Source of the DNA: Hysterangium stoloniferum
Lineage: Eukaryota > Basidiomycota > Agaricomycetes > Hysterangiales > Hysterangiaceae
Length of the DNA stretch: 64,000 bases
Assembly: GCA_015178975.1 (NCBI GenBank)
Contig: WHVD01000012.1
Span: 682,001 to 746,000 of the forward strand
Direction of reading: 5' to 3'
Positions 47,230-58,199 of the stretch are shown here, piece after piece (positions within the stretch are counted from its first letter, which is position 1; every line of letters begins with the position of its first letter). Both the position numbers and the translations under genes were made by a program. The notes under the pieces are model-generated. The model had not been told where the DNA came from. It was given only the letters and a program-made list of their open reading frames with translations, and ran no database searches.

Positions 47230-47888
47230 CTAACTAGGCCTATTGCCTATTTCCTTCCTAAGCCATTTATCATCCGAAAAATCAACCAAATCCCCCAATG
47301 GCCTATCCCCTGCATAGATCTCTTGTAAACGAACCGCCGTAGTAAGACTTCCCAATTTAGGTTCAATAGAGCGACGAAAATCAACAACGGAAACAAATAT
47401 TAACCCACATAACCACAAGGTTAACAATCCAATTAACCCAGTCCAGAATGGCTTCGAGCGCGTTCGAGCGAGTGTGGGCATTGTCACGTTGCGAATATCT
47501 GTTGAACTGGATAGTAAACCAACTCCCACCACCATGTGTGCAACTCCGAGCCATATTTGATTTGCGAAAGTGTCAAGACTCGGCTGGGTAAAGACCAGGC
47601 TGTTACCATTGCCGACGGCAGCATTATAGCCTAGCTGCTTTATCAGTATTGAATTGCCCCCAAAGGTGTCGTTCCCAGCGCTCGCATTGACCATGCCCGC
47701 AAGTACAGCGGAAAGAGGGTCGGAAAGCCCCGCCCCCTGTACCGGAGTGTAGGGGACGTCCTTTTCAAACGATTTGTAGGTCATATGCGCTCCGGATAAT
47801 GATGCAGTACCGAGCGAGAAATTCGATTGACACTTGACCATACCAGTGGTGTCTACAGTTCCATTGGTGGATTGAAGGAAGATATAAG

Positions 47889-48193
47889 TGTTAGAGTATG
47901 ATATTACAGCTCTTACATAGTCTATGATGTTCCCTATATTCTTCTGATATTTGTAGTATTTTTCCCAGCACTGTAGGTGCAGTATTGAGTGAGTTACCTA
48001 GTAAGGTAACTGATGTGTAGGTGCTTAGGTAAGCACCCTGTAGTATACTCCGCTGTGGGTGTGGGAAAGTCTCCTTAGTGTTTACTTTCCTCACACTCAC
48101 AGGTATGTAGTTATTTCACAGTTGAATACATTTAGTGTTTACTTTCCTCACACTCACAGGGTGTTTGTCAAGAGTTATTCAACTGTTTCAACA
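47889..48193 (+). repeat. 5' LTR of the intact copia element
   Basis: TGTTAGAGTATG...CTGTTTCAACA. Contains two copies of a 29-bp motif (TTAGTGTTTACTTTCCTCAC...) at about 48,075-48,103 and 48,132-48,160. Confidence 0.96.
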
Positions 48194-48205
48194 GGTTATG
48201 GGCCC
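48194..48205 (+). other. Primer binding site of the intact copia element
   Basis: GGTTATGGGCCC immediately after the LTR; complement of the initiator-tRNA-Met anticodon arm, indicating half-tRNA priming. Confidence 0.82.
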
Positions 48206-48794
48206 CGGCTTCTAAACCGGTACATCCAGTTGTCATCTGCACAATCCATCACTTTGCACATCTTTTCTGACAACTTCTACTTGTCCAAAACACTCTACAT
48301 TGCGTTTGGATTTTATTTTGGTTATATCTCCTTGGATTTTGGCCTGATTTGGTCGCTTTTTGGACTCACATCTCACACCTGTGATTGTGCGCATTTTTCG
48401 CCCATTTAGGCGCCCGAGTCTATAAAAGGAAATATATTCCCACGCTCCAAATCGCTTGTCGTCGCTCAATTTCCCTTTTTTGGGCAACTTCATTTTTATC
48501 ACCCTTGTGACTCACCCTGTCACACCCTGTCACCTCTCTCTCCAGTCACACTCTTCCCTCACACCTCAAGCACTTCAAAGTATCATCTGGGTCTGTGCCA
48601 CGTCATTTTCCCTTTTTAACACGGTCTTTTAGATACATTGAACTTGAACTGTTGGCATTGTGCTCTTCAGTGGGCCTTTGTTTTTACCTTCCTTGCAATA
48701 TCACGGTAACCCTGTTGAGCAAGGCGGTGTTACAACTGCGAGTCCAATTACTTAGTTCTTTTTAAGTTAAATTCTTGGTGGATATTGACATGTC

Positions 48795-51700
48795 ATGGCA
48801 TCCAGTGATACTTACAAACGTAGTGTCATATTGGGAGAGAATAATTATGAGGATTGGAGACATGAGGTAATTGGTCTTTTACGTATGGAGAACTGTCTCT
48901 CTATTGCCACTGGCAAAGAAAAACAACCTAGTGAGACTAGTTTACAGTCTGCTTGGTTGGAACGCTCCAATAAAGCAGCTGGTATCATATGGCGCTCTCT
49001 TGGACCTACACAGCGCACCCATGTTGACATTGATGATGGTCCTGATGATATGTGGTCTAAAATTGACAAGGCACATAATAAACAACTCCCTGCAGTTCGT
49101 TTTAGTGCCTACAATGACCTCTTTAATATTCGGAAGGAACCTGATGAATCTCTAACTTCATTAATGAGTCGTGTTGACAAGGTTTGTGCACGTGTCCAGA
49201 ACTTGCGTCCAAAGGGGTACACTCTTGCCATGCTGGATGATGAGCTTGCTGCTCTCACTTTACTTCGTTCTCTGCCTGAATCTGACTCTGTGTGGACTTC
49301 ATATTTAATGATGAATACTGCTATCACATTCTCTGATGTCAAAACTCACTTTGCATCACAAGAGAGCTTGCAGTCTGCCAGAAGTTTAGAGACGGCGAAC
49401 AAAATTGTGTCAAAGACTTCAAACACTTCTGGTAAAGTTCCTTGCACATTCTGCAATGGTTCCACCCACACCCAAGACAATTGTTACGAGTATGCAAATG
49501 CACAGAAACAGGCAAAGGCCAAAGTTGAGCAGAAGAAAAAGGAGTATAAAGAAAGAAAGACTGCTAAGGCTGACAAAGCTAATGCGTCTGACAAGGTATC
49601 AGAGGAGAAGAAACCAGAGAGTGCTGGAAATGCAAGTGTTTCTATACCTGACTCTACCAATCCATCTTGTGCTCTCCTTGTCAATGCTAGTTCTGACTGG
49701 ACTGCTGACACAGGTGCTTCTTCGCACATGACTCCCCATCGTCATTGGTTTTCAAGTTATACCCCGTTTCAAACACCTATCCAAGTTGCAAATGGACAAA
49801 TAGTTATGTCTGCAGGGATAGGAGCAGTGCGGTTTAAGCCTAAAGGGAATGGAAATCTAATAATAGAGTTTGAAAGGGTTCTCCATGTTCCCCATCTCAC
49901 AAGTAACCTCCTCTCCGTCTTGTATTTGACAAAGAGAAAGAATTTCCGTGTCTCTATCTTTCATTCCACCATGTCTTTCTATTTGAGAAAGGTCTTGCGT
50001 TTCACTGCCACAGTCAATGAACATAACCAGGCCTATTTGGATGGAATGACGGTACCTATGACGGATTATGCAGGTCTTGTTACAACCTGTCCCTTGGACT
50101 CCACACTTTGGCATCGTCGCTTTAATCATCTCAATCATGCCGATATCCAGAAGCTCCTCAAAGGTGATTTGGTTGGTGGGATAAAGATTGACTCTCACAC
50201 GTCTCCTGATCCTATTTGTGAACCTTGTTTGGCTGGAAAACAGAACAGAGTGATTAATAAAATAGCAACAACACGCTATACTAAACCACTTGCACTCATT
50301 CACAGTGATGTTCATGGTCCCTTGCCTACACAAACTGTGGAAGGGTTTCGCTACTGGATCACTTTCATTGATGATGCCTCACGCTATGCTTCGATTGCAT
50401 TACTCAAAAATAAGAGTGATGCCTTTCAGGCATTTAAGCAATATAAGGCTAAAGTGGAGAACTTGCTTGGTCAGAAGATCAAGATATTCAGAGATGACAA
50501 GGGTGGAGAATATATATCTAAGGAGTTTGATACCTTCCTTTCCACTGCTGGCATTAGCCGGCAGCATACTGTGCGGAATGAACCACATCAGAATGGGGTT
50601 GCTGAACGCTTCAACAGAACATTGGAAGAAGGGGCTACTTTAATTATGGCTGAATCCCACCTCCCTCCCTCATTCTGGGGACATGCTGTCATTGCCATTA
50701 CTCATGTGCGCAACTGCTCACCTACCACTGCTCTTAAGCATTCTGTGCCTTATACTGTTTGGCATAGTAGGAAACCAGAAGTATCACATCTTAGGGTATT
50801 TGGCTGTACTGCTTATGTGCATGTACAGAAGGATCAACGTATTGGACTTGGCTCTCATACACAGAAATGTGTCTTTATTGGATATCCTCCAGATTATAAG
50901 GGTTGGATGTTTTACAATCCCTTGACTAAGAAGACTATTATCAGTAATAATGCTGTCTTTGATGAGAGAGTCTTACCAGGCTTGTCTAAACCTGCCATAC
51001 CTTCTACTCCTACTGCTCCTGATGTTCTTCCTGATACTCCACAATTTATTGATTTGTTTATTCCTGGACCCTCTAGGTCTATTCAGGTAGGAGCCCAGCC
51101 TAATCAGATGGGAGCTCCACAGGAACCAAATCCAGTGGGAGATGGTCAGAATAATGCTTTGCCTCCTGGTCCTAGTTCTAACTCTGATTCTAATTCTGAA
51201 CATTCTGAACGTTCACCGAGTCCTCCTCCTCAACCACGTCGCAATCCACCCAGAAACAGAGTTCCTCCTAAGCGTTTCTGGCAAGTTGACCCTGCTCACA
51301 TCCACAACTATAGAGAATCTACTCCTGTAGTTGAGTCCAGTGATGAGGCAGAGGATTCTCCACTACATTCTCCTCCTCCAGTTGAGTCTGAGGAAGAAGC
51401 CCTAGCTGCCAGTGAGGGAGATCTTTACATTGGTGTGGATGAAGCCTTTGAGTTTGCCTACAAGGCCAGTGCTCATGATGATGCACCGAGAACTCTCAAA
51501 GAGGCCTTACAAAGTCCTGATGCTGACAAGTGGTATGACGCTGCATATGCAGAAATGCAATCCCTGCTTGAAAATGGCACTTTTCGCCTTGCTAAACTAC
51601 CTGAGGGTCGTAAAGCTATTGGCTCTCGTTGGGTGTTTGTGATCAAGCGTAAGAAGGATGGGTCAATTGACAAGTTCAAAGCTCGTCTTGTTGCAAAAGG

Positions 51701-53039
51701 CTATGCACAACGACCAGGGTTTGACTTCACTGATACCTTTGCTCCTACTGCCAAATGGGCCACTTTGCGTGCTGTCCTAGCATTGGCTGCACTGGAGGAC
51801 ATGGAACTTGAGAGTGTAGATATCTCCTCTGCATTCTTGAATGGTGAACTTGAAGAGGAAGTATACTTGCAGCAGCCTGAAGGTTTTCACCAAGGTGCTC
51901 GTGATGAGTTCTTACTTCTTCTGAAAGGACTATATGGTTTACGCCAGTCACCTCGTATCTGGCACAAGAAGTTGAATGCTGTCCTGCTCAGTTTGGGTTT
52001 CAAACAAGTGCTATGCGATCATAGCATTTGGGTCTTCCAAAAGGGTGATGTCAAAGTCATTATACCAGTATTTGTAGATGACATGACTATTGCATCTAAA
52101 TCCAAGGAGGCTATCAAAAAGCTCAAAGATGATCTAAAGAGCCACTTCAAATTGCATGATCTTGGTCCTACTTCTTACTTGTTAGGTGTTGGCATTGAAA
52201 GAGACAGGACAAAGCGTACTATTACTCTATCACAGCGTCAATACATCTTGGACATGTTACAGCGTTATGGTCTTGCTGACTGCAATCCCATTGGTACACC
52301 TATGATACCTAACTCAAAATTGAGTAAAGACCAGGCTCCAGTGTCTCCTGAAGAGATTGCATACATGAAGGACATTCCATACATCCATGCTGTTGGTTCT
52401 CTTATGTATTTGGCTGTTGCCACTCGTCCAGACATTGCCTATACTGTTGGAGTATTAGCCAGATTTAATCACAATCCAGGAAAGGCTCATTGGCTAGCAA
52501 TACAACATCTCTTTCGATATCTCAAAGGCACCCTTGACTTGGGCTTGACCTTTGGCCCTAGTAATGACAGGGAATTGTTTGTGTCTTATTCAGATGCTGA
52601 CCATGGAGGTGATAAGTCAACTGGAAAATCTACTGGTGCATATGTGGTTAAGATGGGTACTGGAGCCATTAGCTGGCAGAGCAAACTCCAGACTATTGTA
52701 ACTCTCTCTACTACTGAAGCAGAGTATATTGCAGCAGTGTCAGCTGGTCAGGAAGTGCTATGGTTACGAAACTTATTTGAGGAATTGGGATATCCTCAAA
52801 AAACTGCATCCACTTTGTATCTTGACAACCAATCTTCTATTGCAGTTGCCAGAGATCCTGAACATCATGGCCGTATGAAGCATCTGGATTTGAGAACATA
52901 TTGGTTAAGGCAGGAAGTTGATAGTGGGAAGATCAAAGTTGTTCATCTCCCTACTTCAGAGATGCCTGCTGATTTATTGACAAAACCATTGGCTAAGCCA
53001 AAGGTAGAATACTTACGAAAACTACTGGGACTAGCATAG
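48795..53039 (+). CDS. copia gag-pol polyprotein, 1,414 residues, intact
   Basis: Single frame carrying all functions needed to package, reverse-transcribe and integrate the element. Order: gag with NNYEDWRHEV near the N-terminus; CCHC zinc knuckle CTFCNGSTHTQDNC (about 217-230); aspartic protease TADTGASSHM (Asp about 305); GAG-pre-integrase HRRFNHLNH...CEPCLAGK; integrase catalytic Asp (about 504), Asp (about 566) and Glu (about 604, NGVAERFNR); proline/serine-rich linker (about 730-850); reverse transcriptase from about 905 with VFVDDM (about 1,092-1,097); RNase H with SDADHGGD (about 1,267), TEAEYIA and LDNQS. Length is normal for copia. No gag/pol stop or frameshift is present, as is usual for copia. 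The start is the first ATG after an in-frame stop. Confidence 0.97.
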   Translation: MASSDTYKRSVILGENNYEDWRHEVIGLLRMENCLSIATGKEKQPSETSLQSAWLERSNKAAGIIWRSLGPTQRTHVDIDDGPDDMWSKIDKAHNKQLPAVRFSAYNDLFNIRKEPDESLTSLMSRVDKVCARVQNLRPKGYTLAMLDDELAALTLLRSLPESDSVWTSYLMMNTAITFSDVKTHFASQESLQSARSLETANKIVSKTSNTSGKVPCTFCNGSTHTQDNCYEYANAQKQAKAKVEQKKKEYKERKTAKADKANASDKVSEEKKPESAGNASVSIPDSTNPSCALLVNASSDWTADTGASSHMTPHRHWFSSYTPFQTPIQVANGQIVMSAGIGAVRFKPKGNGNLIIEFERVLHVPHLTSNLLSVLYLTKRKNFRVSIFHSTMSFYLRKVLRFTATVNEHNQAYLDGMTVPMTDYAGLVTTCPLDSTLWHRRFNHLNHADIQKLLKGDLVGGIKIDSHTSPDPICEPCLAGKQNRVINKIATTRYTKPLALIHSDVHGPLPTQTVEGFRYWITFIDDASRYASIALLKNKSDAFQAFKQYKAKVENLLGQKIKIFRDDKGGEYISKEFDTFLSTAGISRQHTVRNEPHQNGVAERFNRTLEEGATLIMAESHLPPSFWGHAVIAITHVRNCSPTTALKHSVPYTVWHSRKPEVSHLRVFGCTAYVHVQKDQRIGLGSHTQKCVFIGYPPDYKGWMFYNPLTKKTIISNNAVFDERVLPGLSKPAIPSTPTAPDVLPDTPQFIDLFIPGPSRSIQVGAQPNQMGAPQEPNPVGDGQNNALPPGPSSNSDSNSEHSERSPSPPPQPRRNPPRNRVPPKRFWQVDPAHIHNYRESTPVVESSDEAEDSPLHSPPPVESEEEALAASEGDLYIGVDEAFEFAYKASAHDDAPRTLKEALQSPDADKWYDAAYAEMQSLLENGTFRLAKLPEGRKAIGSRWVFVIKRKKDGSIDKFKARLVAKGYAQRPGFDFTDTFAPTAKWATLRAVLALAALEDMELESVDISSAFLNGELEEEVYLQQPEGFHQGARDEFLLLLKGLYGLRQSPRIWHKKLNAVLLSLGFKQVLCDHSIWVFQKGDVKVIIPVFVDDMTIASKSKEAIKKLKDDLKSHFKLHDLGPTSYLLGVGIERDRTKRTITLSQRQYILDMLQRYGLADCNPIGTPMIPNSKLSKDQAPVSPEEIAYMKDIPYIHAVGSLMYLAVATRPDIAYTVGVLARFNHNPGKAHWLAIQHLFRYLKGTLDLGLTFGPSNDRELFVSYSDADHGGDKSTGKSTGAYVVKMGTGAISWQSKLQTIVTLSTTEAEYIAAVSAGQEVLWLRNLFEELGYPQKTASTLYLDNQSSIAVARDPEHHGRMKHLDLRTYWLRQEVDSGKIKVVHLPTSEMPADLLTKPLAKPKVEYLRKLLGLA

Positions 53040-53060
53040 AGCTGTCTCATCAGGTGGGAG

Positions 53061-53365
53061 TGTTAGAGTATGATATTACAGCTCTTACATAGTCTATGAT
53101 GTTCCCTATATTCTTCTGATATTTGTAGTATTTTTCCCAGCACTGTAGGTGCAGTATTGAGTGAGTTACCTAGTAAGGTAACTGATGTGTAGGTGCTTAG
53201 GTAAGCACCCTGTAGTATACTCCGCTGTGGGTGTGGGAAAGTCTCCTTAGTGTTTACTTTCCTCACACTCACAGGTATGTAGTTATTTCACAGTTGAATA
53301 CATTTAGTGTTTACTTTCCTCACACTCACAGGGTGTTTGTCAAGAGTTATTCAACTGTTTCAACA
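53061..53365 (+). repeat. 3' LTR of the intact copia element
   Basis: Appears base-for-base the same as 47,889-48,193; preceded by CAGGTGGGAG (purine tract). Confidence 0.96.
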
Positions 53366-54452
53366 ATAAGCTGTGGCGTTAGAGTCGGGACCGGAGGGAA
53401 CTGTGAGGGCCGGTGGGTATGTACAAAAGCTATACGTGACGTTTGAGGGCCCAATAGAGACGTTTATATTCATCTTTTGGTCCCTATTGGGAGGAAGAGA
53501 GTTGCAGAATATTGGGAAGAGAGCGGGACCTTGGTCAACGGCCGTTGAATCGTCAGGGAATGGCGCGCAGCCCCCTTGAAGGTGTAATCCTGTCGTATTA
53601 CCATCTGCGCCTCCGAGATCATCGGAAAAAACAAAGTCATTGAGATCGTCTGAAAATTCGTCCACAGTGTATATACTGAACTCGTAGGCGTCAAATATGG
53701 ATAAACCGGTGGCCCATGAACCCATCCCTGTGCCTATCTCTGTCTCCCGGTCCACATCAAGGATCGCCTGGGCCGAAAATATTCCATGTGGGGTGACTGG
53801 GAAGGACAACGTCGTATTGACGGATCCTAGAGGATAAGCAAGGGAAAGGATTGATGGCGTGATAAAGGCAGCCATGGAAGTGGATGCAAACATGATGAAT
53901 GTTATGGAGACAGGCACCCAGTTCACGATAATGGTTTTCAAAACAGGTGCGAATGTGAGGGGTTGATACCATGACTTGTCAGTCATCCAGAAGAGCTCAC
54001 CCCAGGTACTCTTAGCTGCTCTGTCCCCGTGAAACCTGGAGGCACCGACCCGCACGAGGTATAAAGTAGTAATAGCGGGGTGAAGTTGGGAGAAGAAAGT
54101 ATGCAATAATCCCGCCCGATAGTCTTCTAATCCCCTCTGATCAATGTCGTGGGGAGCGCTTTGGACTGCCTTTTCGAGAAAAACAATGTACGCTGCAACG
54201 TAGGCGATCCACATGCCTAAGACTATGGGAGCAAAAGGATGCCAACTCTCTTTCGGCTGCTGCTGACGTTGTGGTTCACCCCCCCCGTTCGGTAATAACT
54301 GGGTGGTTCGCTAAAAACCCCAAGTGTGCACAGTCAGCAGATACATCGGAGATAATTTGAAGTGAAGAGTTCAGACCTGAAGGCTCATGGCGTTGACTAG
54401 AGAATAACTAAATAATCTTGCCACTATGTAGGAAACAGTAGGAAAAGCCCTA

Positions 54453-54525
54453 GCTCCGAAGACTTTTAGGATCCTCAGGAGAGGCTTATTTTATATAAAC
54501 TCTGCCAATCACTCATCGCCGCTTT
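54453..54525. repeat. Single MITE arm
   Basis: GGAAAAGCCCTAGCTCCGAAG... TTATTTTATATAAAC...CAATCACTCATCG, matching the left arm of the element at 17,988-18,650. It lies just upstream of the membrane-protein gene start. Confidence 0.7.
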
Positions 54526-56127
54526 CCGTTTAGTCTCTATTAGGACGTGATCATGGTAGATGTAGCCGAGCAGGTTTTTCCTTTCAACCTTACCGTCTGG
54601 TACACTCCCCTGTATCCAGTCTCGTCCTAGCCCAATACACTGTGGTCCTGTCAACTTGTGTGACCGCCTGTGAGCCCATTTAACAACGGGCTTTCACTAA
54701 TGTTTGTACCATATGTAGAATAACCCTTAAACACCAAAAGATTGCCGTGATATAGTACGCCACTGTCAGCTCAGATTTGGAAACATAAACCAGAAAACAC
54801 CCTAGAACCAATACAGTAGAGCCACCGCTACTGGCAGCTCAGATTTTGAAATATAAACCGGACAATGCCCCAGAGGAGGCTGTGTGATGTGTCAATCACC
54901 GTCGGATCCTCAACCGAGTCGAAGATTTTGGTCTTTCGGCGCTTAAGGTGGAAGAGTGACTTTGGAACGTCTGGAGCAGCCGCAGAATAGTTATTTCTTC
55001 TATCCTGACAAAGAACCTGATAGCTCCAAGTTGAACTCAATAGTTCCCACATGATCATCATGTGCTTGGCACTTCATTTAAATGTGTGCCACACTTAGTG
55101 ACAGTGTTCAAACACTACCGCTATCCACCGACGCCGCCTCTATTTACCATTGCCACCACTGTCCCCCGCTGTTCACCACTGCCACCCCCAAACATACCCC
55201 AAAACCCACGCACACACTGACACCCGCGCGTCCACGTGCGCGTACCCAGATGGTGGTGCCACATCTAGACAGACTGCGGGATGGGAAAGGGCGCGCTCAA
55301 GCTGCGGCACCGTTCCACTGTTGAGGTCACATGTACATTACATGTATATAAACCAAAAAAAAATTCATATATGCGCACAAAACTATCATTAATACTCCTA
55401 AGCACATTAATAAAATACTCACATATATGTTGAAAAAATTCTGGGAGCATGTAATAGCCAGTTGGGATACTAATATGATGATGAGACCAGTTGGTAGATG
55501 GTAAATGGACCCTTAAAAAGGGTTTCAATGTGAAAATCAGTGAAATAATTTCAGAAATTACACACATAATAGACGTGCAAAAATGTACTGAAAAACAGTG
55601 CAATAATCTTGAATATTAATACGCTTAATATCATTAGAAAAAATGCACTAAATTTCAATGCAAGCGCATTTTACACTGATATTCAATGCATATTCTTCCT
55701 AAGTGTCATTTTTCAGACAACAGTGCTTTATTTGCGATCAAACATGACTGCGAACGTACCGTTTGCAGAAGAGGATATAAGGGAAGATACAAGCAGTCAG
55801 GGACCATTTGCTAGTGAACTTGTCAGCGAACATGTCGTTATCGCGACTTTTTCCCTTTTGCGCGAGCAATCTGTTCAGAGGGATATCCAAGACAATCAGA
55901 TATTTGCAAATCTAACCCGTCACACTAATAATACAATGAGTCACAAAAGGTCAAATAATATCATTAAAACAAAGCAATGAAGAAGAGAAATATCCTTCAA
56001 GTTGTGCAGTCTGCAACATGTTAACATTTTAGCTTCTCGTAGTAATCTCACCGTGATGACACTTATGAGTCACCTATCTATTTTGTGCTAGGCTATGTAG
56101 TTCTGTTAGTAATCCCAACGCTTTTTG
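54526..56127. other. No recognised gene
   Basis: Contains open frames at 55082-55324 (low-complexity Pro/Thr/His from a CA-rich stretch) and 55609-55980 (123 codons, plus). The latter includes EEDIREDTSSQGPFASELVSEH and may be a small unknown protein, but it has no known domain. 55,325-55,700 is AT-rich. Confidence 0.35.
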
Positions 56128-56259
56128 CTCGCGTCCACGGTGTACCAACGTATACCCCCTCCCCCTTTGCGTCAACACAAAATCCATTGTAAGGGAATGT
56201 AGGTCCCATCGATCTTACAACAAGCTCATTTCTCAGCGGCATTGTGACCTAATGAACCA

Positions 56260-57055
56260 TCACTTTAGTCTCGGAAAGGTCTGCTCGCGTAATTTTCGTC
56301 TCTGCTGTTCTTCGTTGACAATATAATAATTCATTGTATGCCAAAGCTGGAGCTGGGGAGAAAGCGGTTTTGTTGCGATCATCTTTTGTGCCAAGGGATA
56401 ATGTATCGTTCCGCTCCCGATTAAATGTGCTTCATTAGGCACGTGATTGTAAGCGAATGCTATTGTTCCATCATTCTTCGAAGATTGTTGTCGGTTCTCC
56501 ATATATGATATTCAGTTTTACCGAGAAATGCCTCGTCCAGATGGCTTCGCAAGCAGCTTCGGAAAGCGGATTATATTCCGCTTTGTAGACGAATGGGCTA
56601 CTATCTGCTGCTTGCTCCGGAAGATCGCACATCCTCCCGTGTCTTCTATATCGCCAGTAAGATCTGCGGCGGAATCGGAATACGCGTGTAAGCATAGATT
56701 TTCGCCTCCCAAACCTAATTCAAACATTTTAATTGAATATAGACATTGTGATGCATAAAGGCAGAGTTATATGAATATCGCGAAAGTTTATTGACGGAAT
56801 ACGCGATATCAGGACGAGAAACTGTTGCTGCGAACATTAAACTTCCTATAAGTTCGCGATGCGCCAACTTCTTAATCTCGTTTCGCTCATCTTTTGTTTC
56901 GGGACGGTCAATTGAATTAAAGTTTCCAAAGAGGATTGGGGTCCTAATCGGTTTTGAATTTTGTACTTAAATTTCTTTGCGATGCTTTCAATATAACCCT
57001 TTGGAGATATGAACACCGATTTTGCTACAGCGTCGCGCCTGATACTCGTCCCCAT
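56260..57055 (-). pseudogene. copia reverse transcriptase/RNase H relic, third family
   Basis: Minus-strand pieces in order: KSVFISPKGYIESIAKKFKY (end of reverse transcriptase, 57,000-56,930), YSDSAADLTGDIEDTGG (RNase H start), SEAACEAIWTRHF and LNIIYGEPTTIFEE, then DGTIAFAYNHVPNE and AQKMIATK. These are landmarks of the copia RNase H domain, spread over three frames. LTRs, gag and integrase are absent. Clearly a different lineage from the two full-length copia elements. Confidence 0.85.
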
Positions 57056-57333
57056 CGTTAGACCAACTAGCTGGCCTGGCTATAACGCCAAGGACTCAGT
57101 CGATTGTTACCACTCGGCATCCCGGCCACAGATCTGATCACACAACTCATCAAACCACCCAAAATGGGCAAGTGTTGCCGTTGCCCTGCTTGGCAAAACT
57201 GAAGCGCTGATCAATCTGTCAAACTCAAAATTCAAAATTCATGGCAAGCTGATAGGTGACATTTGCACTTTACTCATTGCTGTCAGATTCTACCTGATAC
57301 AGTTGGGACGCCGTAGATATGGTCAACTATCCT

Positions 57334-57806
57334 AATGGCATCTAACACTTGCCAATACCTCCCTCAGGAGACCATCCACTAATTTTAACACCAAAGTACT
57401 ATTCACGATTCCCGGATTTGATAGATATCGCAAGAAACCGCTTCCTTTGGATGACAGAATGCTTTTCTGTGGTATTCCCATTGACATGGGTGTTTGTAAT
57501 ATTAATTCAATGGTGCTGGAGCCATGTTCAAGTCTTCTGCTTATTGATGAGACTCATCCTGCATGGTTATTCCATTTTTTTCATGAACAATCTGGACCCG
57601 CCAGATTTACTCCAAGGCGACATATTCTCACCTCCGTTCATCGTGACGAAGAGCCTCAAATTCACATGTACACCCACTTGATTCTGATACTTATATACAC
57701 TGCTTCATCTCCTTTCCTCTCATTTGCACTGGAGACTTCAATGTGGGGAGAGGGGCAGAGAAGCCAGCCATGCTGTTCGTCGCTGTTCTTCCTTGATACT
57801 GTTTAG
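57334..57806 (+). other. Unrecognised open frame
   Basis: A plus-strand frame reads NTSLRRPSTNFNTKVLFTIP, then DRMLFCGIPIDMGVCNINSM and HPAWLFHFFHEQSGPARFTP, and ends at 57804-57806. Residue usage looks protein-like and CpG is normal. No family recognised; it may be an exon of a larger or decayed gene. Confidence 0.35.
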
Positions 57807-58199
57807 TGGGCATTATGTAGTAGAGTGAAGGGATGTCATGGAACAGCGGGACGATGAAATAAACCATAAAATTTGTATCAGGTAATAGAGGGTCGGTAAG
57901 GGGGCAAACAGCTGTAAGAGGGTAGGCTTTGCTGCAGACTATGTAACAAGATATTACCGAACATACTGTACATGGAGATACCCTTAGAAGACATTCATTC
58001 CAATATCATTGGTTTGAAGGTAATAATGCCCCCGCCTCACTGAAAGCTTAAATTTTCACATGACAAACACCCACTTTCCATCCACTCCAAAGGCAGTACC
58101 TCCAAGGAAACTGCACGGTCCTTGAAGGAATGCTGCTCTCAAAAAGGGGTGGAAAGAATGGTGAACTTAAACCCCAAAAACCTATTATGCTGGACAATC
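57807..58199. other. No recognised gene
   Basis: Nothing coding recognised. Confidence 0.4.

Larger units (their letters stand above)
47889..53365 (+). mobile_element. Ty1/copia retrotransposon, full length, probably recently active
   Basis: 5,477 bp. LTRs at 47,889-48,193 and 53,061-53,365 (305 bp each) look identical over their whole length. Target duplication ATAAG at 47,884-47,888 and 53,366-53,370. Primer binding site, 600-bp leader, one intact gag-pol frame and a purine tract (about 53,051-53,060) are present. Everything required for an autonomous copia cycle is visible. Inserted opposite to the host gene's direction. Confidence 0.97.
47230..54388 (-). pseudogene. Multi-pass membrane protein gene interrupted by copia
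   Basis: Two exon parts flank the retrotransposon. Exon 1 is 54388-54377 (Met-Ser-Leu-Gln); intron 54376-54311 has a CTGAC branch site; exon 2 is 54310-53366 and 47883-47230, with one ATAAG shared. Removing the element and one ATAAG gives an open frame of 536 residues. Hydrophobic segments: FAPIVLGMWIAYVAAYIVFL, a second around IIVNWVPVSITFIMFASTSM, and two near the C-terminus (around WLGVAHMVVGVGLL and GLIGLLTLWLCGLIFVSVVD). The central region has NTT, NVS, NVT and NAT glycosylation sequons and several Cys, so it is probably extracellular. No family recognised. The 5.5 kb insertion should abolish function on this allele. Confidence 0.75.

Noticed and set aside
47891..48100. 69-codon minus-strand frame in each LTR of the intact copia element
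   Set aside because: Lies inside the LTR on the antisense strand and has no homology to known proteins; the two copies exist only because the LTRs are identical.
49857..50333. 158-codon frame antisense to copia integrase
   Set aside because: Shadow of the intact gag-pol frame.
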